Notes under the pieces: generated by a model
What the model was told of the DNA's origin: nothing
Database searches by the model: none
The model's input: only the letters and a program-made list of their open reading frames with translations
Made by a program: the position numbers and the translations under genes
DNA from: Oscillospiraceae bacterium
GTDB taxonomy: Bacteria > Bacillota > Clostridia > Oscillospirales > Ruminococcaceae
DNA: 43,874 nt
NCBI GenBank assembly: GCA_017512745.1
Contig: JAFWEV010000064.1
Span: 1-43,874 of the forward strand
Direction of reading: 5' to 3'
Shown: positions 1-6,370 of the stretch, piece by piece
How positions within the stretch are numbered: the stretch's first letter is position 1
How the letters are laid out: the number at the start of each line of letters is the position of its first letter

Positions 1-2
1 GA

Positions 3-1109
3 GCAGTAGCCATATGCGGATTCGGATTGGAATCCATCCTGTCATTTGAACTGAAGAAAGTGGGAGCCTCATCAGTGCAGGTCACTGACGGGAGGGTGTT
101 TTTCGACTGCGACGAAAGCATCCTTGCCAGAGCCAATGTGTGGACTTCCGTGGCCGAGAGGATACTGATCGTTCTCGGAGAATTCAAAGCCGAGACATTC
201 GACGATCTGTTTGACGGCATCGGCGGCATATACTGGGCGGATTATATCGGAAAGAACGATATGTTTCCGGTCAAGGGATATACCATGAACAGCAAGCTCA
301 GCAGTGTCCCCGCATGTCAGTCAGTGATAAAGAAGGCGATTGTGGAAAAGCTCAAAAAAGACCATGGCTGTGTGTTCCTCCCCGAACGCGGGGATGTGAA
401 AGTGAGGGTCAGGTTCTCCATCGTGAAGGATATGTGCACCGTCATGATAGATACTTCAGGCGACGGTCTGCACAAGCGCGGATACAGACCGCTGCTCACC
501 GAAGCTCCGATCAAAGAGACAATAGCTGCCGGGATAGCTGACCTCGCAAGAGTTTTTCCGGATTCAAAGGTAGCGGATCCGTTCTGCGGATCAGGAACAC
601 TCGTCATCGAATCCGCCATACGAGCCATGGGCATGGCTCCGGGAGCGTCAAGACAGTTTGCCGGAGAGGATTACCCATACCTTTGCGACGCATTCAGAGA
701 AGCAAAAGCTGCAGCGGCAGTTCCTCTTCATCCAGACTGCACATTCGAGGGAAGAGGCTATGATATCGACCCGCATTCAGTGGAGGCGGCGAGAAGCAAC
801 GCCGAGCGCGCCGGGGTGGCTGGATGCTGTTCGTTTGAGGTTGCGGACGCAAGAGACTTCAGAGCCCGCGACGATGAGATAGTCATGATCAATCCTCCTT
901 ACGGAGAGAGGCTCATGGATCCCATAGAGGCACAGAAAATCATGAAGGATTTTCACGGTGCGATCGAGAGATCCTTCCCGAAGAGCCTTTATATAATCAC
1001 TGCGGATCAGGAACTGGAGGATATCTTCGGTAAAGCAAACAGAAGACGTAAACTCTACAACGGCATGATACAGTGCACGCTGTACATGTACTTTAAGGAG
1101 GATCGATGA
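3..1109 (+). CDS. THUMP-domain class I SAM-dependent RNA methyltransferase (5' partial)
   Basis: This is a probable rRNA guanine-N2 methyltransferase of the YpsC/RlmL N-terminal type. The frame is open from base 3, and the residues before the first internal TTG (position 27) read AVAICGFGLES, the usual N-terminal start of this family. The true start therefore lies before the window. The N-terminal part (to about nt 500) fits the ferredoxin-like/THUMP RNA-binding region. The Rossmann methyltransferase part follows, with SAM-binding motif I (ADPFCGSGT, about nt 570-600) and catalytic motif IV (NPPYGERL, nt 892-915), typical of base-amino methylases. The stop overlaps the next start as ATGA (1106-1109), suggesting translational coupling. 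The family is clear. The exact rRNA target is inferred only by analogy. Confidence 0.9.
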   Translation, partial: AVAICGFGLESILSFELKKVGASSVQVTDGRVFFDCDESILARANVWTSVAERILIVLGEFKAETFDDLFDGIGGIYWADYIGKNDMFPVKGYTMNSKLSSVPACQSVIKKAIVEKLKKDHGCVFLPERGDVKVRVRFSIVKDMCTVMIDTSGDGLHKRGYRPLLTEAPIKETIAAGIADLARVFPDSKVADPFCGSGTLVIESAIRAMGMAPGASRQFAGEDYPYLCDAFREAKAAAAVPLHPDCTFEGRGYDIDPHSVEAARSNAERAGVAGCCSFEVADARDFRARDDEIVMINPPYGERLMDPIEAQKIMKDFHGAIERSFPKSLYIITADQELEDIFGKANRRRKLYNGMIQCTLYMYFKEDR

Positions 1110-1834
1110 TCGGCGATTATTATTTTGAATGTGAGTGCTCAGACGGCGTCTACACGGTCACAGCCAGAAAAAAAGGCAGATATACGGCGTTTGTCTCTTA
1201 TTTCCCCGAAGGATTCTTTCCCGGCAGCGAGTATTATGAGTTTGAGGACAGATTCGAATTCAGGAACAGGGAAGATCACAGGCCGTATTTCTTTATCCTT
1301 GACGAAAGAGACCGCTTGTTTATAACTGCTGACAAACATGTGCCGGTCGGAGAGAGCAGATCCTTTGCCGATCTGGGTCCTGCCGGGCTGCCGTCCGGAC
1401 GGGGATATATCCGCCCGGGCAAACTGTATATAACGGATGAGCTCGCAGCGGACATGGCGACTGTAGAAGCAGTGCGTGAACTAGGAATACAGACGATAAT
1501 AGATTTGTCCGACCCTCAAAAAGAAGGTTATGTGAAAGACATTCAGTATGACGGGGTGCGGATGCTGCCGGAAGACCAGGATATGTACGATGCCGAAACC
1601 ATGTTCGCTGATATCTGTTTCAAAGAACTCAGAGAGGGAAGACGGATACTTATTCATTCCGGACCGGGCGGAGAGGATCCGGTATCCTTTGTTGATCGTA
1701 TAATCACCATCTTCGATACTGATGGAGAAGAAGGGACGACCGGCAGCGCAGCTGTGTCCCGGGATATCTCAGAGATAAGGAGCGCTTATCTTATTTGGCT
1801 CAGCGATGATACAGCTACTGGAGAGGCCAAATGA
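1106..1834 (+). CDS. Protein-tyrosine-phosphatase-like protein with a degenerate active site
   Basis: 242 aa. Residues 100-190 follow the layout of bacterial tyrosine/dual-specificity phosphatases (Y_phosphatase3 type): GKLYITDEL, AVRELGIQTIIDL, and then the strand and loop that should carry the HCxxGxxR P-loop. Here the loop reads GRRILIHSGPGGEDP (residues 178-192). The nucleophilic Cys is Ser185 and the phosphate-binding Arg is absent, so phosphatase activity is unlikely. Residues 1-95 are acidic and aromatic-rich and match nothing I recognise. The gene overlaps both neighbours by four bases (ATGA), between the RNA methyltransferase and a Crp/Fnr regulator, which points to co-translation. 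It could be a phosphoprotein-binding pseudophosphatase or a relic. The phosphatase relationship is my reading of the motifs and is not certain. Confidence 0.6.
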   Translation: MIGDYYFECECSDGVYTVTARKKGRYTAFVSYFPEGFFPGSEYYEFEDRFEFRNREDHRPYFFILDERDRLFITADKHVPVGESRSFADLGPAGLPSGRGYIRPGKLYITDELAADMATVEAVRELGIQTIIDLSDPQKEGYVKDIQYDGVRMLPEDQDMYDAETMFADICFKELREGRRILIHSGPGGEDPVSFVDRIITIFDTDGEEGTTGSAAVSRDISEIRSAYLIWLSDDTATGEAK

Positions 1835-2466
1835 CTGTTCTTCCACTGGATGATGTTTGCAAGGACAGATTGCGGGAGTACGGCATAGAAGATCAGAAAC
1901 TCTGCGATCTCGCCTGTTTTTCTCCCGGAGAGACCGTTATCCGAGAAGGTGATGAGATCCATAAGCTGTATTTGATCGTTGAGGGGAAAGTCCGCATATA
2001 CTCTGTCCTCCCCAGCGGAAAAGAGCTTACGCTGATGTACCACGAGTCTAAAGGTGTACTAGGCGACTGGGAGTTCCTGAGCGGTAATCACACAGCGTCC
2101 GCCACTTCAGTTGCCGAGACTCCCGTCAGATGCATCAGGGTCTCATATAAAGAAAAGCTGATAAACAACGTTGGTTTTGTCCGCAGGATAGCTTCTGATT
2201 CGATCGAGCGGGCAAGACGCGTCTCAAACAATTATGTTTCCGCAGCTCTGCAACCATCGGAGAAGCAGGTCTGCGCGTATATTCTGAACAGTTATCCCAA
2301 CGGGATGATCCTCGATTATCTGACGTCAATGTCCAAAGCGACAGGTGTCAGTTACAGACATCTCCTCAGGATAATTCACAAACTGTGCTCGGAGGGTATT
2401 CTTGAAAAAAGCGAGAGAGGATACCGCATCACAGATCTCGAACGGCTAAAAGCATATAGCTATTAA
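1831..2466 (+). CDS. Crp/Fnr family transcriptional regulator
   Basis: 211 aa. The N-terminal half is a cyclic-nucleotide-binding-like jelly roll (FSPGETVIREGDE, LYLIVEGKVRIYSV, about residues 28-125). A long dimerisation helix follows, then a C-terminal winged helix-turn-helix (MSKATGVSYRHLLRIIHKL, about residues 165-185, and GYRITDLERLKAY at the end). There are no clustered N-terminal cysteines, so it is not an oxygen-sensing FNR with an Fe-S cluster. The effector is unknown. The layout recalls the YeiL-type members. The start overlaps the preceding stop (ATGA). The three-gene unit ends at the hairpin at 2480-2508. Whether it regulates its own neighbours cannot be told from the sequence. 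Confidence 0.88.
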   Translation: MTVLPLDDVCKDRLREYGIEDQKLCDLACFSPGETVIREGDEIHKLYLIVEGKVRIYSVLPSGKELTLMYHESKGVLGDWEFLSGNHTASATSVAETPVRCIRVSYKEKLINNVGFVRRIASDSIERARRVSNNYVSAALQPSEKQVCAYILNSYPNGMILDYLTSMSKATGVSYRHLLRIIHKLCSEGILEKSERGYRITDLERLKAYSY

Positions 2467-2479
2467 GCAAAAAAAGCAA

Positions 2480-2508
2480 AAAAGGACAGATCACGCATCT
2501 GTCCTTTT
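2480..2508. terminator. Bidirectional intrinsic terminator
   Basis: A perfect 12-bp stem, AAAAGGACAGAT / ATCTGTCCTTTT, closes a 5-nt loop (CACGC). An A-rich stretch precedes it and the right arm ends in four T, so it can work in both directions. It lies between the convergent Crp/Fnr gene and the TrpF-like gene. Confidence 0.85.
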
Positions 2509-2530
2509 CATCTGCATGTAATTCCGTGAT

Positions 2531-3199
2531 TCACAGCCCCAATTCTTCGGCAGCTTTTCGCGCATTCTTGCAGAACAGGCGTACTTTGTTCAGATCTTTG
2601 CCGTAGAAACGGCTGCCGTTAATACTCGTTTTGCTCAGAGTATCGACGCCGAAAGGTCTGGCGATCCTGATGGCTTCAGCGACATTATCCGGGCCCAGAC
2701 CTCCTGCAATTATAACGGGGATGATCGATCTCTTAACGATCTCGGCGTCGATCGTCACGTCGTGAGAGGCTCCTGTTGCCCCTATAGCTCCGCCGTGAGC
2801 GACTGAATCGAGGAGCAGATAATCGGCATATCTCATTCTCTCTTCCGCTAAAGCTATTGCCTCGGGACCTGAGACGGGAACAGCCTGCATGAGCTTCATA
2901 TCAGGCAGAGTTTTTCTGAATCTTTCGAAAAACGCCTTGCTGGTCGTCACAGAGCCGGATAGATGGAGGATGTCCGGCTTAAGCTCTTCTGCAGCTTTCA
3001 GAACATCATCTTCATTGTGAAAAACAAAGTCCAGGATCGCCACTTTCACCGCTTTATCGCCGACAGCGTTGAAGATATCCCTGCACTTCTCAAAAGACAC
3101 TCCATCGCTCCTGACACCTATTCCGATATAATCGGCTCCGGCGGCAATTGATCCCAATGCGTCTTCGATGGAAGTGATCCCGTAAACCTGAGTGATCAT
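2531..3199 (-). CDS. TrpF-like (phosphoribosylanthranilate isomerase-like) TIM-barrel protein
   Basis: 222 aa from ATG at 3199, chosen because AAGGAG lies about 8 nt upstream and MITQVYGITS matches the family's first strand. An upstream in-frame ATG would add 31 unrelated residues. The fold signature is that of TrpF: GADYIGIGV (22-29), LLLDS with the general-acid Asp131, GATGASHD (140-147), the phosphate-binding IIAGGLGPDN (163-172) and RPFGVD (181-186). The catalytic Cys of the KxCG motif is Tyr6 (QVYGIT). No other tryptophan gene is nearby. A normal TrpF reaction is therefore doubtful, and a related sugar-phosphate isomerisation or binding role is possible. It is probably transcribed alone, since a terminator separates it from the upstream amidohydrolase. 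Confidence 0.75.
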   Translation of the reverse strand: MITQVYGITSIEDALGSIAAGADYIGIGVRSDGVSFEKCRDIFNAVGDKAVKVAILDFVFHNEDDVLKAAEELKPDILHLSGSVTTSKAFFERFRKTLPDMKLMQAVPVSGPEAIALAEERMRYADYLLLDSVAHGGAIGATGASHDVTIDAEIVKRSIIPVIIAGGLGPDNVAEAIRIARPFGVDTLSKTSINGSRFYGKDLNKVRLFCKNARKAAEELGL

Positions 3200-3261
3200 G
3201 CTTTTTTCTCCTTTATGTGGATTTTTGAGTTCCAAGTTTCTACCAACAATATACCCGATGG

Positions 3262-3276
3262 ATCCGCCCGGCGGAT
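3262..3276. promoter_or_regulatory. Hyphenated palindrome upstream of the TrpF-like gene
   Basis: ATCCGCC-C-GGCGGAT is a perfect 7+1+7 palindrome about 63-77 bp upstream of the TrpF-like start. A possible -10 (TATATT on the minus strand, near 3248-3253) lies just downstream of it. It may be an operator, but no regulator can be assigned. Confidence 0.35.
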
Positions 3277-3324
3277 ATGACATGTGACACACGACAGGTC
3301 ATCCAGTCTAATACGGTTAAAAAA

Positions 3325-3351
3325 GCGACAGATCCGCAAGAGATCTGTCGC
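3325..3351 (-). terminator. Intrinsic terminator of the amidohydrolase gene
   Basis: A 10-bp stem, GCGACAGATC / GATCTGTCGC, with a 7-nt loop. On the minus strand it is followed by TTTTTTAACC. It lies between the amidohydrolase stop and the TrpF-like gene and separates their transcription. Confidence 0.85.
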
Positions 3352-3397
3352 CCTTCAGATGTTCTATTCTACTTTGCCTGTCTTTGCCCGGCAGTGA

Positions 3398-4573
3398 TTA
3401 TTTGCAGAATTTGACTTTTCCGCCGATTACGGTCATCCTGCAATCCATGACATTGTGGATATCGGCGATCGGGTCTCCGCCGTAAACGGTGAAGTTTGCC
3501 TTCTTACCGACTTCAATGGTTCCGTGATCTTCAAGAACACCGCAGAGTTCAGCTGCATTGACTGTGCCGGTCTTTACAGCGTCCCAAGGAGCCATTCCGT
3601 CTTCGACCATGAGGATCATCTCATATGCTGTCTTGTCATGAGGGTTAAACGGGGTGCCTGCGTCAGTACCGAGAGCGATCTTGACGCCTGCTTTATATGC
3701 GCCGAGGAACGATGCCTTGTGAGCCTCAAATGCACCTTCGACTTTTTTGACCGCCCAGTCCGGAATGCCTGCTGCAACACCGTTTACCTTGATCCAGTAC
3801 ATGGCTGCGAGAGTCGGAACGAAGAAGACGTTATGTTCCTTCATCCAGTCGTAGCACCAGTCATCAAGATAGAAACCGTGCTCGATGGAATCGATGCCGG
3901 CGCGGAGAGCGTTTTTGATGCCGTTAAGACCCTGTGCGTGTGTTGCTGTCTTTTTACCGACCTTATGGGCTTCTTCGATGGCTGCGCGCATTTCCTCTTC
4001 TGTGAGCTGCGGTGATCCGGGCTCAACACCCTTTGTCATGACACCGCCTGTTGCCATGATCTTGACCCAGTCCGCTCCTGCTCTGAGCTGTTCGCGGGCT
4101 GCTTTTCTGCACTCGTCCGGTCCGTCACACTCGCGACCCATCGTCCAGCCGTGACCGCCGGTCATGCAGAGATTGCGTCCGGAAACGACCATCTCGGGAG
4201 CATCGATCATGCCTTTGACAGCTGCGTTTCTTATATCGATATCGATATAGTTCATACCGCCTACGTCACGGATGAAGGTAACACCTGTATTGAGGTGCTT
4301 GCGGCAGTTGTCGAGCGCCTTTATCGTGAGGACAGCATCGCTGTCTGCATAGTCCGGATTGGCTTCGCCGCTCATAAGGACATGTGTATGGCAGTTAAAC
4401 AGTCCGGGGCTTACGAAGTTTCCTCCGAAATCAACGACTTCAGCGCCTTCAGGACACTCGAGGTCCTCTCCTACGGCACAGATGACACCGTCTTCGACGA
4501 TGACAGATCCTTTAAAGATCTTCTCGTTCACGATGTCTATGATATTGCCGTTTGTGAAAAATACTTTGCTCAT
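3398..4573 (-). CDS. Metal-dependent amidohydrolase (imidazolonepropionase/prolidase-like)
   Basis: 391 aa, a full-length member of the amidohydrolase superfamily, subtype with a bridging lysine. Visible metal and active-site residues are H62 and H64 (CHTHV), K171 (VKIMATGGV), H212 (THAQG), H232 (IEHG) and D304 (GTDAGTP). A small beta-sandwich surrounds the barrel (N-terminal FFTNGNIIDI, C-terminal GKKANFTVYGGDP). Members close to this pattern include Xaa-Pro dipeptidases and other N-acyl or cyclic amide hydrolases, so the substrate is not fixed. The start has a strong AGGAGG 6 nt upstream. The gene stands alone on a terminated transcript, divergent from pfp. The family is certain and the substrate is unknown. 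Confidence 0.88.
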   Translation of the reverse strand: MSKVFFTNGNIIDIVNEKIFKGSVIVEDGVICAVGEDLECPEGAEVVDFGGNFVSPGLFNCHTHVLMSGEANPDYADSDAVLTIKALDNCRKHLNTGVTFIRDVGGMNYIDIDIRNAAVKGMIDAPEMVVSGRNLCMTGGHGWTMGRECDGPDECRKAAREQLRAGADWVKIMATGGVMTKGVEPGSPQLTEEEMRAAIEEAHKVGKKTATHAQGLNGIKNALRAGIDSIEHGFYLDDWCYDWMKEHNVFFVPTLAAMYWIKVNGVAAGIPDWAVKKVEGAFEAHKASFLGAYKAGVKIALGTDAGTPFNPHDKTAYEMILMVEDGMAPWDAVKTGTVNAAELCGVLEDHGTIEVGKKANFTVYGGDPIADIHNVMDCRMTVIGGKVKFCK

Positions 4574-4852
4574 TCTTTCCTCCTAAATAAGTATCTAAAG
4601 TATATGTATTACTTTATATTCTATGCTAAATGAAATCAATCGGCGAAAATAATGGTATTATTACTGTTTTATGCATTTATTTTGGGGATTGTGTGAATAT
4701 TTATACAATGCGGAATAGTAAATGCGTGTTGCTATCTGTCCGGGAACTATACATGATACAGATAATAAATACGTAGATCAGTATTGCCGGAGTGCCGCTG
4801 CTTGATGCGCCTGTGACTGTCGCAAACGTTAAAAAAATCCTAAATAATTGCT
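4574..4852. other. Divergent intergenic region
   Basis: AT-rich spacer of the 372-bp gap between the divergent amidohydrolase and pfp genes. I see no ORF or RNA gene in it. It holds the amidohydrolase ribosome-binding site (AGGAGG just upstream of the ATG) and a minus-strand TATACT that could be its -10, without a clear -35. An imperfect 20-bp palindrome, TTGTGTGAATATTTATACAA (4689-4708, 8 of 10 pairs), could be an operator. Confidence 0.4.
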
Positions 4853-4880
4853 TTTACATTGCACATCATTGTGATAGAAT
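4853..4880 (+). promoter_or_regulatory. SigA-type promoter of pfp
   Basis: TTTACA (4853-4858), a 16-bp spacer and TAGAAT (4875-4880). It fits the housekeeping consensus and lies about 65 bp before the pfp start codon. Confidence 0.65.
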
Positions 4881-4912
4881 CTTAACGGCTGAAAGACGAC
4901 AGTTATTTTCAC

Positions 4913-4948
4913 GGAGGATAAGGCTCACGCCTTATAGCAAAAGTAATG
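4913..4948 (+). promoter_or_regulatory. Shine-Dalgarno, hairpin and start codon of pfp
   Basis: GGAGG at 4913-4917 lies 28 nt from the ATG at 4946, too far for normal initiation. Directly after it is a perfect 7-bp hairpin, ATAAGGC-TCAC-GCCTTAT (4918-4935), followed by 10 nt before the ATG. If the hairpin folds, the effective spacing becomes about 10 nt. An in-frame TAA at 4919 rules out a longer protein. Confidence 0.6.
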
Positions 4949-6178
4949 AGGAAAAATGTAATAGTAGGACAGTCCGGAGGAGCCAGTGCGGTCTTCAACG
5001 CAACACTGGCAGGCGTCTATCACATGGCAGATGATCTGCAGACAAATGTTTATGGGATGATGAACGGACTTCAGGGCCTGCTTGAAGACAAGATAGTCAA
5101 TCTTGGCGATTATATAAGAAACCAGTACGATCTGGAGGTGCTGAGAAATACACCGGGCGCGTTTCTGGGGTCATGCAGATATACACTTCCCGACTATAAT
5201 GAACAGCCGGAAGTATACAACAGGATCTTTGATGTTCTCAGAAAGCACGATATCAGCAGTTTTTACTATATAGGCGGACTGGAGTCTCTGAAGACACTGA
5301 GTAAACTCTGTACATATGCAAAGCTCATAGGATGCGATGATATAAGGTTCATCGGCATTCCCAAGACCATAGACAATGATATTCCGCTGACAGACCACAC
5401 GCCGGGATTTGCCAGCGCCGCCAAATATGTTGCCACATCCGTAAAAGAACTCATTCGGGACAGCTCGATCTACGGCAGGGATTTTGTTACCGTCGTGGAA
5501 GTGATGGGTAGAGACACCGGATGGCTGACGGCAGCGACAACCTTATGCAAAGGCAGTGACTGCTCAGGACCTGATCTTATTTATCTTCCTGAAAAGGTCT
5601 TTGATCCCGAAAAGGCACTTGAAGATATAGCAAGAGTGAGGAAAAACAAGAAATCCGTGATCGTCTGCATAGGAGAGGGATGTAAGCTCGCGGACGGGCG
5701 GTATCTCTGTGATGTGGATGAGAGCAATTCATTTACTGAAGATGCCAGCGGAAAACGTCTGCTGACGGGCGCATCAAGAGTATTTGCACGGATGATACAT
5801 GACAGATTCAACTGCCGCGTGAGAGCGGTGGAATTCAGCGCTCTTCAGAGAAGTGCATGTCATATGGCATCCAAAACGGACAATGATGAGGCGTTTACTA
5901 TCGGAGAGAATGCCGTCAAGGCTTCAAATCTCAAACATACCGGAGAGATAGTTATTATTAACAGAGTATCCAATGATCCTTATCAGATAAGGATCTCCGT
6001 TAAGGATATCAAGGGGGTTTTCAACGAGTCAAAGAGCGTTCCGACAGAATGGATCCTTGACGACAACAGCGGTATGACGGAAGAATTTGAACAGTATGCG
6101 AGACCGCTGATTCAGGGATCTGTCGTGACACACTACAAAGATGGATTGCCTCTTCATATGCCGTACATCATTTTTTGA
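4946..6178 (+). CDS. pfp: 6-phosphofructokinase, pyrophosphate-dependent type
   Basis: 410 aa, longer than the roughly 320-aa ATP-PFK and in the range of the TP0108-like PPi-PFK group. It phosphorylates fructose 6-phosphate, a central step of glycolysis, probably with pyrophosphate. Visible motifs are VGQSGGASAVFNAT (7-20), GSCRYTLPD (75-83), GIPKTIDND (137-145, catalytic Asp143), HTPGFASAAKYVA (151-163) and VEVMGRDTGW (184-193). The phosphate-donor loop, normally GGDG (ATP) or GGDD/GGND (PPi), reads GGLES (110-114), which is unusual. PPi use is therefore inferred from overall similarity. The start is fixed by the family N-terminus. A promoter lies at 4853-4880 and a terminator at 6191-6225, so the gene is probably monocistronic. 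Confidence 0.87.
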   Translation: MRKNVIVGQSGGASAVFNATLAGVYHMADDLQTNVYGMMNGLQGLLEDKIVNLGDYIRNQYDLEVLRNTPGAFLGSCRYTLPDYNEQPEVYNRIFDVLRKHDISSFYYIGGLESLKTLSKLCTYAKLIGCDDIRFIGIPKTIDNDIPLTDHTPGFASAAKYVATSVKELIRDSSIYGRDFVTVVEVMGRDTGWLTAATTLCKGSDCSGPDLIYLPEKVFDPEKALEDIARVRKNKKSVIVCIGEGCKLADGRYLCDVDESNSFTEDASGKRLLTGASRVFARMIHDRFNCRVRAVEFSALQRSACHMASKTDNDEAFTIGENAVKASNLKHTGEIVIINRVSNDPYQIRISVKDIKGVFNESKSVPTEWILDDNSGMTEEFEQYARPLIQGSVVTHYKDGLPLHMPYIIF

Positions 6179-6190
6179 TAATTATTGCAG

Positions 6191-6225
6191 AACAGAAGAC
6201 CTGAATATGGCCTTCTGTTTTTTTT
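6191..6225 (+). terminator. Intrinsic terminator of pfp
   Basis: Stem AACAGAAG / CTTCTGTT with a partly paired inner part, followed by a run of eight T (6218-6225), 12 bp after the pfp stop. Confidence 0.88.
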
Positions 6226-6246
6226 GGATCAAATGAAACCGTCCTT

Positions 6247-6275
6247 TTGAATGTTGAAATATACCAGACTATATG
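6247..6275 (+). promoter_or_regulatory. Candidate promoter of the surface-protein gene
   Basis: TTGAAT (6247-6252), a 17-bp spacer and TATATG (6270-6275). It would give a leader of roughly 90 nt. The -10 match is moderate, and the region is AT-rich enough to give chance matches. Confidence 0.4.
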
Positions 6276-6370
6276 TTCAAATATATATTACCTGCGTTCT
6301 TTATTGTATGTTCTGTGGTCATAGGATCCGGAATACAGGATTTGGGAAAATTTTCCGGAGGGTATTTATT

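Noticed and set aside
3200..3292. N-terminal extension of the TrpF-like protein
   Set aside because: The extra 31 residues do not fit the fold and a strong AAGGAG lies before the internal ATG at 3199.
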